Positions 45,220-54,130 of a stretch of 64,000 nt of DNA are shown piece after piece; position 1 is the stretch's first letter, and each line of letters starts with the position of its first letter. The position numbers were made by a program, and so were the translations under genes. The stretch comes from Marinibium conchae. GTDB lineage: Bacteria; Pseudomonadota; Gammaproteobacteria; Enterobacterales; Alteromonadaceae. Under the pieces are notes generated by a model. It was not told where the DNA came from. It worked only from the letters and a program-made list of their open reading frames with translations, and ran no database searches. The stretch is from contig NZ_JADNRN010000002.1 of assembly GCF_015595035.1 (NCBI RefSeq), forward strand, positions 326,647 through 390,646, given 5' to 3'.

Positions 45220-46086
45220 ATGACTACTCAAAGCCGTACAGACAGACATTTAGAGCTATCACAAGTTGGCATTGACTTTCCGACACCTAAAGGCCCTTTC
45301 ACAGCGCTGCAAGACGTTAACTTAAAAATTAAGAAAGGCGAATTTGTTAGTTTGATTGGGCACTCTGGTTGCGGTAAGTCAACAGTATTAAATATTGTTG
45401 CCGGGCTTTATCAGGCAACGTCAGGAGGCGTTATCCTCGACGGACTTGAGGTAAATGAACCTGGCCCAGAAAGAGCAGTTGTCTTTCAGAATCACTCTCT
45501 ACTGCCTTGGTTATCGGTATATAAAAATGTTGAGCTTGCGGTAAAGCAAACCAGCAAAGGTAAAACCAAAGCTGAAATTAAAGAGTGGGTTCAGCATAAC
45601 CTCGATTTGGTGCATATGACACACGCCGCCGATAAGCTCCCTTCAGAGATATCTGGCGGTATGAAGCAACGCGTTGGTATAGCCAGAGCTTTATCAATGG
45701 AGCCTAAAGTCCTGTTGATGGATGAACCTTTTGGTGCACTCGATGCACTGACTCGTGCGCATCTGCAAGACTCAGTCATGGAAATACATGCGAGCCTTGG
45801 CAACACGGTCATTATGATCACCCATGACGTTGATGAGGCAGTTCTTTTATCAGATCGTATTGTCATGATGACCAACGGGCCCGCCGCGACGATAGGCGAA
45901 ATATTGGATATAAATCTAGAACGCCCTCGTAATCGACTGGCAATGGCCGATAACCCAGAATATAACCGCTATCGACATGCAGTATTGACCTTCTTGTATG
46001 AGAAGCAAAAAAAGATAGAAACAGTCGCATCAGCTAAAGCAACGAACAGTAATAACACTGAGCGTAGCAACAGCAGCGCTGCATAA
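45220..46086 (+). CDS. nrtD: nitrate ABC transporter ATP-binding protein
   Basis: A 288-aa ABC ATPase: Walker A GHSGCGKST, Q-loop VFQNHSLLPWL, signature SGGMKQRVGIARAL, Walker B VLLMDEPFGALD, and switch His in ITHDVDEA. It lacks the C-terminal binding-protein fusion of NrtC, so NrtD is the better name. The last 35 residues are a Ser/Thr/Asn-rich tail. It drives nitrate import through NrtB. Confidence 0.94.
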   Translation: MTTQSRTDRHLELSQVGIDFPTPKGPFTALQDVNLKIKKGEFVSLIGHSGCGKSTVLNIVAGLYQATSGGVILDGLEVNEPGPERAVVFQNHSLLPWLSVYKNVELAVKQTSKGKTKAEIKEWVQHNLDLVHMTHAADKLPSEISGGMKQRVGIARALSMEPKVLLMDEPFGALDALTRAHLQDSVMEIHASLGNTVIMITHDVDEAVLLSDRIVMMTNGPAATIGEILDINLERPRNRLAMADNPEYNRYRHAVLTFLYEKQKKIETVASAKATNSNNTERSNSSAA

Positions 46087-46124
46087 TTTACACCTTACTA
46101 TTTACAAAATATCTAGGAAAACAC

Positions 46125-47351
46125 ATGAAGCTTACACCATCTTTAATCACTATATTTACTGGCCTTGCTCTCAGTACAGGCTACTCTCAACAAGTTCAAG
46201 CTGATGATGCGTTTTTCGATGCCTTATCTTCTGGAAAGGCAAAAGTTGATTTTCGTTTACGTTATGAAGACGTATCACAAGACAATGCTGTTGCTGATGC
46301 AAGCGCCTTAACTTTTCGTACTCGCATTGCGTACACTAGCGGGTCGTTAAATGGTTGGTCAGGTACTTTTGAGCTTGAAGACAACCGAATTGTACTGGGC
46401 CAAGGGGACTATACTGTTGGACCCACAGGTTACAACTTAGGTGAATACAGTGTTATTGCTGATCCTGAATTTACAGAACTTGACCAAGCATTTATTCAAT
46501 ATAAATCTGATGCCTTTACTTTCAAATTGGGTCGCCAAGTAATTGCCCTAGACGGACATCGTTTTATCGGCCATGTTGGCTGGAGACAAGATCGTCAAAC
46601 TTTCGATGCAGCAACTCTTATTTATGCACCGAACGACAAATTCAGTGCTCATTATAGCTACGTAACTCAACGTAACCGTATTTTTGGCGAAGCCGCAGAC
46701 TTTGATTCAAAAGATCATTTGTTGAACCTAGGCTACAAAACAGCATACGGTACGTTAAAAGCCTATAGCTACTTACTCGAAATTGACGAGACTACCGACA
46801 ACGCTTTAGACACTTACGGTGTTAGCTTTAAAGGGGCAACAAAAGCCAAAGACAAGTCTGATGTTTCCTTCCTTTATGGTCTTGAATTTGCTACTCAAAC
46901 TGCCGAGAATGACGCAGCCGGTACAAGTTTTGATGCTACCTACACTTTTGCTGAAATTGGTGCTGTTTATAGTGGTGTTACGGCAAAACTGGCGTATGAG
47001 GTTTTAGGTTCAGATGATGGTAATTTCGGGTTCGCCACGCCCTTAGCGACCTTGCACAAATTCAATGGTTGGACCGATCAATTCCTCGGTACACCCGCGC
47101 AAGGTCTTGTTGATACGAGTGTGTCATTTAGCGGTAAAGCCGGGCCTGGCAAGTGGTTAGCTGTGTATCACGACTTTTCAGCAGATGAATCTTCAGACTT
47201 AGTAGACGACCTTGGTTCGGAAATTAACTTGCAATACAGCATGCCGTTCGCCAAGCATTACACTGCCGCAATAAAATACGCGACTTACTCAGGTGAGAGT
47301 GGCAGAGTTGACGCCGACAAGCTTTGGCTGTGGGTCTCCACTAAGTTCTAA
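46125..47351 (+). CDS. outer-membrane porin of the alginate-export (AlgE-like) family
   Basis: A 408-aa exported beta-barrel: signal peptide ending SQQVQA, VDFRLRYEDVSQDN, alternating aromatic strands, and the terminal WLWVSTKF with C-terminal Phe for BAM recognition. The Alginate_exp label is a family name; here the gene follows nrtD by 38 bases and precedes the operon terminator, so it probably admits nitrate across the outer membrane. An alternative link to the uronate genes that follow is weaker, because a terminator lies between. Confidence 0.85.
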   Translation: MKLTPSLITIFTGLALSTGYSQQVQADDAFFDALSSGKAKVDFRLRYEDVSQDNAVADASALTFRTRIAYTSGSLNGWSGTFELEDNRIVLGQGDYTVGPTGYNLGEYSVIADPEFTELDQAFIQYKSDAFTFKLGRQVIALDGHRFIGHVGWRQDRQTFDAATLIYAPNDKFSAHYSYVTQRNRIFGEAADFDSKDHLLNLGYKTAYGTLKAYSYLLEIDETTDNALDTYGVSFKGATKAKDKSDVSFLYGLEFATQTAENDAAGTSFDATYTFAEIGAVYSGVTAKLAYEVLGSDDGNFGFATPLATLHKFNGWTDQFLGTPAQGLVDTSVSFSGKAGPGKWLAVYHDFSADESSDLVDDLGSEINLQYSMPFAKHYTAAIKYATYSGESGRVDADKLWLWVSTKF

Positions 47352-47392
47352 TAGCCTAGCTAACGACAGAAAGTGATAAAAACAAGAAGATA

Positions 47393-47433
47393 AAAAAAGC
47401 CCAAAAACATTGAGATGTTATTTGGGCTTTCTT
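47393..47433. terminator. bidirectional terminator between nrt operon and GntR gene
   Basis: AAAGCCCAAA (47396-47405) pairs with TTTGGGCTTT (47421-47430), with an inner ACAT/ATGT stem; A-rich on the left and T-rich on the right. It can end both the porin operon and the converging GntR gene. Confidence 0.92.
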
Positions 47434-47479
47434 TAATGTACGCTCTTATTTGATATAGTTGAGCAAGCTTTTGGGTGCT

Positions 47480-48211
47480 TCAACCTACCAAGTGATTCAA
47501 AGAGTATAGATCTCTTGTTTGGTTAGATTGCTTACGTACTTCCTCAAGCGCTTTCGCTTCGCTTATTGCGAAAAGAGAGTTAATTAAGCGATTAAAATGG
47601 GTGTGCATCGCTGCCCTGGCTTCCGCGGAATCGCGCTTCTTAAGTGCTACATAAATGCTTCGGTGTTCTTCCAGACGGTCTGAATCGCTTCCATCACAAA
47701 CACCACGATAAGCATTAACGATATCCGGCTCAGAGTCACGCAAGCGCCAAAATTTTTCTACTGCAAGCACGACAGCGTTGTTCCGGGTTGCTTTAGAAAT
47801 GATGAGATGGAATTCACGGTCGGCTTTTTCTGCTTCAATGCCCTTTTCCATAGCGACAAGAGTTTGATCTAGTCTCAGTAACTCGTCTTCAGTTATTGAG
47901 ACCGCCGCTAATGCTGCAGCTTCACCTTCTACTAAAGCACGAGCTTGGGTGAGTTCAAATGCACTTACTTTCAGATCGTTTGACTTGGCATTTGGGTTTT
48001 CTAATACATAAACCCCAGAACTGGTTTTCACTTCAACACGTTGACGTACTTCAAGAGCAATAATAGCCTCGCGAATAGTTGGGCGGCTAACATTGAAAGT
48101 TTCTGCTAATTCTCGTTCAGGAGGTAAACGGCTCCCAGGCGGGTACTTACCGGAATCGATAAGTGCTTCAATTTTCTCAACTATTTGCCAAAACATACGG
48201 CGACTTTTCAT
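47480..48211 (-). CDS. FadR-subfamily GntR transcriptional regulator (FCD domain)
   Basis: A 243-aa regulator. N-terminal winged HTH (YPPGSRLPPERELAETFNVSRPTIREAIIALE) and C-terminal FCD helical effector domain with metal-site His residues (EFHLIISKAT, EEHRSIYVAL, MHTHFNRLI). It is divergent from kdgF-kdgK, and the intergenic region holds inverted repeats, so it probably represses uronate catabolism until 2-keto-3-deoxygluconate or a related acid binds. UxuR/KdgR-like role is inferred. Confidence 0.9.
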   Translation of the reverse strand: MKSRRMFWQIVEKIEALIDSGKYPPGSRLPPERELAETFNVSRPTIREAIIALEVRQRVEVKTSSGVYVLENPNAKSNDLKVSAFELTQARALVEGEAAALAAVSITEDELLRLDQTLVAMEKGIEAEKADREFHLIISKATRNNAVVLAVEKFWRLRDSEPDIVNAYRGVCDGSDSDRLEEHRSIYVALKKRDSAEARAAMHTHFNRLINSLFAISEAKALEEVRKQSNQTRDLYSLNHLVG

Positions 48212-48421
48212 CTTATTACCTTTTTTAACAAGTGCGTTTTTACCAGCATATTATTAGTAGTGAGTTGCGCACCGGACTTCATCGTGTTTACAGCCTGCTA
48301 TTTTAACCTAAAAGTAACTTTATAAAACCATTAAATTCGCTTATGAGCGCTAAATATAGTACAAATTTACAAAACGATGACAATGTTAATAGTTTGTTAA
48401 GGTTATACCCTGATTGGAATT

Positions 48422-48447
48422 ATTACCAGTATTTTTTAATTGGTAAT
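48422..48447. promoter_or_regulatory. operator candidate 1 (GntR/FCD)
   Basis: ATTACCA (48422-48428) and TGGTAAT (48441-48447) form a perfect inverted repeat with a 12-base A/T spacer, built from the same TGGT/ACCA half-sites as the next site. Confidence 0.55.
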
Positions 48448-48463
48448 AACAAATAACTAATAA

Positions 48464-48479
48464 TGGTTGACAATAACCA
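48464..48479. promoter_or_regulatory. operator candidate 2 overlapping kdgF -35 box
   Basis: TGGTT-N6-AACCA overlaps TTGACA at 48467-48472, a perfect -35 box with a weak -10 (TTAGAT at 48490). Binding here would block polymerase. GntR/FCD regulators bind short TGGT-type palindromes of this size. Confidence 0.6.
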
Positions 48480-48527
48480 GTGATATTGATTAGATCAGAG
48501 CGCTAGATGTTCTGAAGGGAGATAAAA

Positions 48528-48872
48528 ATGCGTAATAGTAATAACTTCATCTTCGGTAACAAACATCCTATTGAAGACCTTGGTGGCGGAATTAAACGTC
48601 AGCTATTGGGCTTCAATCAGCAAGTACTTATGGCTAAAGTATGGTTTGATGATTCTGCTATAGGCTACGTACACAAGCATTATCACGCTCAGGTAGCTTA
48701 TATTGAAAGCGGAGAGTTCGAGATAGAAATTGCGGGTGAAAAAAAAGTGATGAAAGCTGGCGACAGTTTTTATATCGAACCTAATATTGAGCACGGTGCC
48801 GTTTGTTTAAAGGCCGGTGTACTGATTGACGTATTCAGCCCGTGCAGAGAAGACTTTCTGCCCGAGTCATGA
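48528..48872 (+). CDS. kdgF: KdgF-like cupin, uronate linearisation
   Basis: A 114-aa single-domain cupin. Metal ligands are visible in HKHYHAQVAYIESGEFEIEI (His, His, Gln) and EPNIEHGAV (His), with the PG-like turn KAGDSFYI. KdgF converts unsaturated uronates from pectin or alginate lyases into linear ketonised sugars ahead of KdgK. RBS GAAGGGAG. First gene of the divergent uronate operon. Confidence 0.88.
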   Translation: MRNSNNFIFGNKHPIEDLGGGIKRQLLGFNQQVLMAKVWFDDSAIGYVHKHYHAQVAYIESGEFEIEIAGEKKVMKAGDSFYIEPNIEHGAVCLKAGVLIDVFSPCREDFLPES

Positions 48873-48907
48873 CATTTTGAAAAGTTTATAATAAAGAGAT
48901 ATGGAAT

Positions 48908-49915
48908 ATGCAGCACCAAGACAAAAGCAAGAACGAAGCGAAGTCATTTGCTTTTGACAATATCGACGGCCCATTGGTGTTTGCAGGTGAGTGTATGCTT
49001 GAGCTTGTGCGCCAGAATGGCACAAATAAGCATAATACTCTTGGTAAGTCTTTCGCCGGCGACCTATACAATTCTAGTGTCTATCTGAAACGCGCTTTCC
49101 CTCAATTCCATGTTGAGTTCATGTCGTGTATTGGTAACGACATGCTCAGCGAAGAGTTTTTACAAAGCCTCCACAGCGAAAATTTAGGTAGCGATTATCT
49201 TCCTAAATCTGATTCGCATCATCTCGGCGCATATATGGTGGTAACTGATGAGCAAGGAGAGCGCTCTTTTATTTACTGGCGTAATGATTCTGCAGCTAAG
49301 CGTATGATAAGTGCGTTAAATCAGTCGCAGCATTCTACCTTGTTAACTGCAGGTATATTCTTCTTCTCTGGCATCAGTATTGCCATTTTGCTCGACGAAG
49401 AGCGTTCATTGTTTTGGCGATTGCTCGAGCAAATGAAAAGGGCAGGTGTGAAGATAGCCTTCGACCCAAATTACCGACCACAACTCTGGCGTTCAGCAGA
49501 AACTGCAAAAGCGAATATCGAAAAGGCCTGCCATATGGCTGACATTTTACTGCCTGGTATTGACGATTTTGACAAACTTTACGGTATGAAAGACTTAGAT
49601 GAATGTTTAGCATTCTGCGAGCAATTCAATGCTGAAGAGTTGGTGATGAAGCAAGGCGAAAAAACAGTCCATGTGATTAACGCCGATGGTAAACAAAGCA
49701 TTCCCGTCGTGCCTAATGATAATGTTGTAGATACTACCTCTGCAGGTGATGCATTCAATGGTGTTTATATTGGCTCTCGATGCGCAGGACATAGCGTAAA
49801 GTCTTCTGTGCGTGCAGCCAGTGCTACCGCCAGTAAAGTAATAGAAACGCCAGGTGCCATCATGCCTGCAGCGCTTTTCAACGAATTTTGGGAGCAGTAT
49901 GAAATTAGTGAATAA
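48908..49915 (+). CDS. kdgK: 2-keto-3-deoxygluconate kinase (PfkB family)
   Basis: A 335-aa sugar kinase phosphorylating KDG to KDPG for the Entner-Doudoroff aldolase. PfkB signatures: N-terminal Gly-rich start (GPLVFAGECMLELVRQ ... SFAGDLYNSSVYL) and C-terminal DTTSAGDAFNGVYIG with the catalytic Asp. It lies 35 bases after kdgF. An N-terminal extension of about 15 charged residues precedes the fold. Confidence 0.92.
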   Translation: MQHQDKSKNEAKSFAFDNIDGPLVFAGECMLELVRQNGTNKHNTLGKSFAGDLYNSSVYLKRAFPQFHVEFMSCIGNDMLSEEFLQSLHSENLGSDYLPKSDSHHLGAYMVVTDEQGERSFIYWRNDSAAKRMISALNQSQHSTLLTAGIFFFSGISIAILLDEERSLFWRLLEQMKRAGVKIAFDPNYRPQLWRSAETAKANIEKACHMADILLPGIDDFDKLYGMKDLDECLAFCEQFNAEELVMKQGEKTVHVINADGKQSIPVVPNDNVVDTTSAGDAFNGVYIGSRCAGHSVKSSVRAASATASKVIETPGAIMPAALFNEFWEQYEISE

Positions 49916-50056
49916 ATACTGCTAGCAAAACACAAAAAATAATAATAAAAATCAGCTAGAAAACAATAACGACCGACAGAAAACCTACATAAATATGGGC
50001 GGATGAAGTGCGCCCGAAAGAAAAGTCTGTAGCCACAATATGAGTAAGGAGGCGAA

Positions 50057-51205
50057 ATGAGCACATTAGTGTTTGTGAAAGAGCAGGTAGAAAATGAACG
50101 TCGGTGTAGTTTATTGCCCGTAAATGTGAAAGCTTACACTAAGCTTGGGCTTAACGTGTTTTGCGAAAGTGGCATTGGTGAATCGATAAATATTAGCGAT
50201 GATCAATACAAAGAAGCAGGCGCAACAATTGAAACAGATAAAAAACAGTTGCTTTCACAAGCCGACTTTTTAATGTCTATTCACCCCCTTTCTAAAGAAG
50301 CACTGCTTGATACAAAAGAAAGTGTTTGTTGTATTAGTTTTCTCGACCCTTTTAATGCTAAAGACCACATAACTTGGCTGAAAGAGTCTAAGCGCTCATC
50401 ACTGAGTGTAGAGATGATACCGCGAAGTTCACGTTGTCAAAAAATGGATGCGTTAAGCTCTCAAGCGAGTTTAGCCGGCTATGTAATGGTAGCAAAAGCA
50501 ATGTCTGCATTGCCGCGAGTGCTTCCCATGATGATGACTCCTGCAGGTACACTGAAGCCCTCTAAAGTATTTGTTATTGGTGCTGGCGTCGCAGGTTTGC
50601 AGGCCATTGCTACCGCAAAAAGGCTCGGTGCATCGGTAACGGCGTATGACACCCGCGAAGTGGTTGCAGAGCAAGTGCATTCCTTAGGTGCGAAATTTCT
50701 GAAAATTGATATTGGTGAAACGGGTCAAACTGAGCAAGGCTATGCGAAAGCGCTTAGCCCAGAGCAAATTCAGATACAGCAACAAGCTCAGGCGAAATGT
50801 ATCGCAGACTCCGATATCGTAATAACCACCGCGCAATTATTTGGACGCAAACCGCCAGTCTTGATCACCAAAGATGTCATTGCACAAATGAAACCCGGTA
50901 GCGTAATTGTTGATATGGCCGCAGAAAATGGCGGTAATGTTGAGGGTAGCGTGGCTGGCCAGGTCAGTAAGGTCAACGGTGTTAGCATTATCGGCACTGG
51001 CAACTGGCCAAGTGAAGTTGCCTTAGATGCATCTCAAATGTATGCGAACAATTTGCAAGCCTTGCTTCTCGAATTCTTTGATAACGAGGCTGCCAAAGTC
51101 GTCCTTAACCTCGAAGACGATATTTTGCAAACTGCGCTAATTACTCACCAAGGTGAGTTAATTAACCCAACCATCAAATCAATCATGACTGAGGAGAAAG
51201 CCTAA
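50057..51205 (+). CDS. pntAA: NAD(P) transhydrogenase subunit alpha 1 (NAD-binding)
   Basis: A 382-aa domain-I subunit of proton-translocating transhydrogenase. VKEQVENERRCSLLPVNVKAY, PRSSRCQKMDALSSQASLAGY and the Rossmann motif VIGAGVAGLQAIATAKRLGASV are diagnostic. Split PntAA/PntAB/PntB subunits are usual in alphaproteobacteria and some marine gammaproteobacteria. It overlaps pntAB by one base (TAATG). Together they make NADPH from NADH at the expense of proton motive force. RBS AAGGAGG. Confidence 0.95.
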   Translation: MSTLVFVKEQVENERRCSLLPVNVKAYTKLGLNVFCESGIGESINISDDQYKEAGATIETDKKQLLSQADFLMSIHPLSKEALLDTKESVCCISFLDPFNAKDHITWLKESKRSSLSVEMIPRSSRCQKMDALSSQASLAGYVMVAKAMSALPRVLPMMMTPAGTLKPSKVFVIGAGVAGLQAIATAKRLGASVTAYDTREVVAEQVHSLGAKFLKIDIGETGQTEQGYAKALSPEQIQIQQQAQAKCIADSDIVITTAQLFGRKPPVLITKDVIAQMKPGSVIVDMAAENGGNVEGSVAGQVSKVNGVSIIGTGNWPSEVALDASQMYANNLQALLLEFFDNEAAKVVLNLEDDILQTALITHQGELINPTIKSIMTEEKA

Positions 51206-51480
51206 TGTCATTCATCTATTTATCAATGATCCTCATGCTAGCTATCTTTTTAGGCTTCGAGCTTATTCGCAAAGTACCTGCAACCTTGCATACCCCGCTG
51301 ATGTCGGGTGCAAATGCAGTGTCGGGTATTACCTTGATTGGTGCACTCGCTTACGCCGGTAACGACAATGTATTGCTTGCACAAATTTTAGGAACGGCGT
51401 CGGTGTTTCTCGCGACGATAAACGTTGTTGGTGGCTATATGGTTACTGATCGCATGCTTGCCATGTTTAAAAGTAAGTAA
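51205..51480 (+). CDS. pntAB: NAD(P) transhydrogenase subunit alpha 2 (membrane)
   Basis: A 91-aa membrane piece of the alpha chain with three helices (FIYLSMILMLAIFLGFELI, MSGANAVSGITLIGALAY, ATINVVGGYMV). TLHTPLMSGANAVSGI is the family hallmark. Ten bases before pntB. Confidence 0.94.
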   Translation: MSFIYLSMILMLAIFLGFELIRKVPATLHTPLMSGANAVSGITLIGALAYAGNDNVLLAQILGTASVFLATINVVGGYMVTDRMLAMFKSK

Positions 51481-51489
51481 GGGAAAATC

Positions 51490-52872
51490 ATGGAAAACAC
51501 AGAATTACTTATCAATGCGGTGTATGTACTGAGTGCAGCCCTATTTATTTTTGGCTTGAAGCTGCTTGGTCACCCGTCAACAGCAAGACGAGGCAATCTT
51601 CTTTCTTCTCTAGGCATGCTGGTGGCGATTGTTGTTACCATGCTTGATCAGCAGATTATTTCCTATGAGTTTATTATTGTGGCGATCCTCGCCGGTAGCG
51701 CGGTAGGCGCATTCATTGCCAAGAAAGTAGCGCTCACTGAAATGCCAGAGATGGTTTCTCTGCTTAATGGTGTAGGTGGTTTAGCGAGTTTGTTTGTTGC
51801 TCTGGCGATGATTTTGGCTGGTTCGGCGATTGATACACATCTTTTTGTTATCGTTCTAGTGGCTATCGCGATAGGCGGTATTACTTTCTCTGGAAGTGTC
51901 ATTGCATGGGCGAAGTTAAGCGGCAAAATCCCCAAATTAGTTAGCAGCGGCTCAACCGTTTTTAAAGGCCAAGCTATCGTAAACGCCTTCATTGTATTGG
52001 CAATCGTGACCTTTGGTACGCTGAGCGTTTTCTACCCCTCACTTGAAGTATATGTTTATGCATTTGTTGCCTTGTGTATTGTGCTTGGTGTGATGCTTGT
52101 ACTGCCTATTGGTGGTGCTGATATGCCGGTGGTGATTTCTTTACTAAATAGCTACTCGGGTCTTGCTGCCTGTGCAGCCGGTTTAGCAATCAATAACAAT
52201 CTTCTAATCGTTGCCGGTGCCCTTGTAGGTGCAAGCGGTATTATTCTGACGAGCATTATGTGTAAGGCGATGAATCGCTCGCTCACTAACGTGCTGTTCT
52301 CAGGATTTCAGAGTGTAACTACCAGCAATATCAAGATTGAGGGCGAAGTAAAACCAATGGCCGCCGACGATGCTTATTATGTATTGGAAGCTGCACAATC
52401 CGTGGTAGTTATTCCGGGTTATGGTATGGCTGTTGCCCAAGCACAGCATGCGATGAAAGAGCTTCAGGTTTTGTTAGAAGAAAATGGTGCAGAGGTTGTT
52501 TATGGTATTCACCCTGTTGCGGGACGCATGCCTGGGCACATGAACGTGTTGCTCGCGGAAGCCGACGTTTCTTATGAGTTATTGTTAGAGATGGATGAGG
52601 TTAACCCGCGCATGGAAGGCTTTGATGTTGCCATAGTAATTGGCGCAAACGATGTTGTGAATCCAGCCGCACGCGACATGGAAGGTAGCCCAATATACGG
52701 TATGCCAGTTATCAACGCCGATCTTGCCAAAAACGTGTTCATATTGAAACGTGGCATGGCATCAGGCTTTGCTGGCGTAGAAAACCCCTTATTCTTCAAA
52801 GATAATGCAAGAATGATCTTCGGTGACGCCAAAGATACGTTGAACAGTATTATTCGTCAGTTCTCAGAATAA
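51490..52872 (+). CDS. pntB: NAD(P) transhydrogenase subunit beta
   Basis: A 460-aa subunit: about nine N-terminal membrane helices (proton channel) and a C-terminal NADP(H)-binding domain from about 285, with VVIPGYGMAVAQAQHAMKEL and KRGMASGFAGVENPLFF. It completes the pnt operon and is followed by a terminator. Confidence 0.95.
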   Translation: MENTELLINAVYVLSAALFIFGLKLLGHPSTARRGNLLSSLGMLVAIVVTMLDQQIISYEFIIVAILAGSAVGAFIAKKVALTEMPEMVSLLNGVGGLASLFVALAMILAGSAIDTHLFVIVLVAIAIGGITFSGSVIAWAKLSGKIPKLVSSGSTVFKGQAIVNAFIVLAIVTFGTLSVFYPSLEVYVYAFVALCIVLGVMLVLPIGGADMPVVISLLNSYSGLAACAAGLAINNNLLIVAGALVGASGIILTSIMCKAMNRSLTNVLFSGFQSVTTSNIKIEGEVKPMAADDAYYVLEAAQSVVVIPGYGMAVAQAQHAMKELQVLLEENGAEVVYGIHPVAGRMPGHMNVLLAEADVSYELLLEMDEVNPRMEGFDVAIVIGANDVVNPAARDMEGSPIYGMPVINADLAKNVFILKRGMASGFAGVENPLFFKDNARMIFGDAKDTLNSIIRQFSE

Positions 52873-52907
52873 ATATCCCCAAGCACCGAACCAGCGCTAA
52901 GTAAAAC

Positions 52908-52953
52908 GCGGCGATATCACTAGCAGAAATGTTAAAGATATCGTCGCTTTTTT
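52908..52953 (+). terminator. terminator of the pnt operon
   Basis: GCGGCGATATC (52908-52918) pairs with GATATCGTCGC (52937-52947, one G-U pair), followed by six Ts. Confidence 0.9.
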
Positions 52954-53038
52954 GTATTTGCGCGTTAATACCTGTATGATTTCTCCAAAGTTACAAGCAC
53001 AGTTGCAACTGTCTAATCTGATAACAGGGAGTTATCTT

Positions 53039-53173
53039 ATGCATTTTAAACGGAATATTCTGCTCATTTTGGCCTCAGCCAGTATTATTTTAGCCGCGAT
53101 TCTATTGAGTACCAATGCTAGTGAAAATGGTGAAGATGCGTTACCGCAAATTCAGCAGTTTACAAGCTCATAA
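53039..53173 (+). CDS. small membrane or exported peptide (44 aa)
   Basis: The start chosen is ATG 53039, preceded by GGGAG. MHFKRNILLILASASIILAAILL is one hydrophobic helix or uncleaved signal, followed by a short acidic tail (NASENGEDALPQIQQFTSS). No family recognised. It lies between the pnt terminator and the ATP-grasp gene, with a terminator-like palindrome after it. Confidence 0.55.
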   Translation: MHFKRNILLILASASIILAAILLSTNASENGEDALPQIQQFTSS

Positions 53174-53196
53174 TTTACAGTCATAGTTCCTAAGAG

Positions 53197-53216
53197 CCCA
53201 TTAATGGGTTTGTTTT
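53197..53216 (+). terminator. short palindromic terminator candidate
   Basis: CCCATTAATGGG is a 12-bp perfect palindrome followed by TTTGTTTT, 24 bases after the small peptide stop and 12 before the next start. A weak terminator or attenuator for the ATP-grasp gene. Confidence 0.45.
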
Positions 53217-53228
53217 CATGGAGCAAAA

Positions 53229-54095
53229 ATGCGTAAACTGGCTATACTTTCTACCAACAATCTCGAAGATTTCTTTGTTTACGACCGCATGTTAACCGAA
53301 CCGCTAGCGGAATTAGGTTGGGAAGCTATTGAAGTTTCTTGGCACGAGAAAAATCATCAGTGGAACCAATATGAAGCGGTGATTGTGCGCAGCACCTGGG
53401 ATTACCAAGCGCATTGCGACGATTTCCTTAACTGTTTGAACAATATTGATAAGTCCTCTGCCATCTTGTTGAATCCATTAAAATTGATTGAATGGAATAT
53501 TTCTAAGCGCTATTTACAGGACTTAGAAGGCAAGGGCGTGCCTATTGTGCCCACCGTCTGGATTGAAAATACCTTGGAATTAGAGCACTTTTTTGCTGCT
53601 TTCGGAAAGTTTTCTGCGCAAGAGCTGGTCATTAAACCCTATATAAGTGCAAACGCCGACTTCACATATCGTGTAAAAAAAGATGAAGTAGAGCAGCGTT
53701 TTGAAGCCATTAGCTCTGACTTTGATAAGCGATATGCGATGATACAACCTTTTATTCAAAGTGTTGTTGAAGAGGGTGAGTATTCACTTTTCTATTTTGA
53801 CTCGCAATACAGTCATGCGATCTGTAAGCAACCTGCTCAAGGTGACTTCCGTGTTCAAGAAGAGCATGGTGGAGAGTTAAGTGCTATTGAACCCAGTGAC
53901 GAGATGTTTTCTTTGGGTAATAAAACGATTGCAGCTTTGCCACATGAGTCGCTTTACGCTCGTGTCGATATGATAAGGGTTGATGGTAGATTAGTGATCA
54001 TCGAAGTTGAGCTGATTGAACCTAGCCTGTATTTCAACATGGACAATCACTCCGCTGCCTTCTTTGCCAAGGTATTCGCACAAAAGTACTCGTAA
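53229..54095 (+). CDS. ATP-grasp domain protein (glutathione-synthetase-like)
   Basis: A 288-aa protein with an N-terminal pre-ATP-grasp domain (VIVRSTWDY), then ATP-grasp features: ELVIKPYISANADFTYRV (nucleotide-binding Lys), MIQPFIQSVVEEGEYSLFYF, and the metal-binding end LVIIEVELIEPSLYF. The set resembles RimK/glutathione-synthetase-like and DcsG-type ligases. These join a carboxylate to an amine or thiol; the substrate here is unknown. It precedes a nitrilase by 35 bases, perhaps one small pathway. Confidence 0.82.
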   Translation: MRKLAILSTNNLEDFFVYDRMLTEPLAELGWEAIEVSWHEKNHQWNQYEAVIVRSTWDYQAHCDDFLNCLNNIDKSSAILLNPLKLIEWNISKRYLQDLEGKGVPIVPTVWIENTLELEHFFAAFGKFSAQELVIKPYISANADFTYRVKKDEVEQRFEAISSDFDKRYAMIQPFIQSVVEEGEYSLFYFDSQYSHAICKQPAQGDFRVQEEHGGELSAIEPSDEMFSLGNKTIAALPHESLYARVDMIRVDGRLVIIEVELIEPSLYFNMDNHSAAFFAKVFAQKYS

Positions 54096-54130
54096 AATCG
54101 TATATTGACACCTTAGAACAGGGAATACCC

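Larger units (their letters stand above)
48212..48527. promoter_or_regulatory. divergent regulatory region of GntR and kdgF
   Basis: A 316-bp A/T-rich region with no gene. It carries two inverted repeats and a perfect TTGACA -35 box near the kdgF side (listed separately). The GntR side shows no clear promoter that I can name. Confidence 0.6.
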
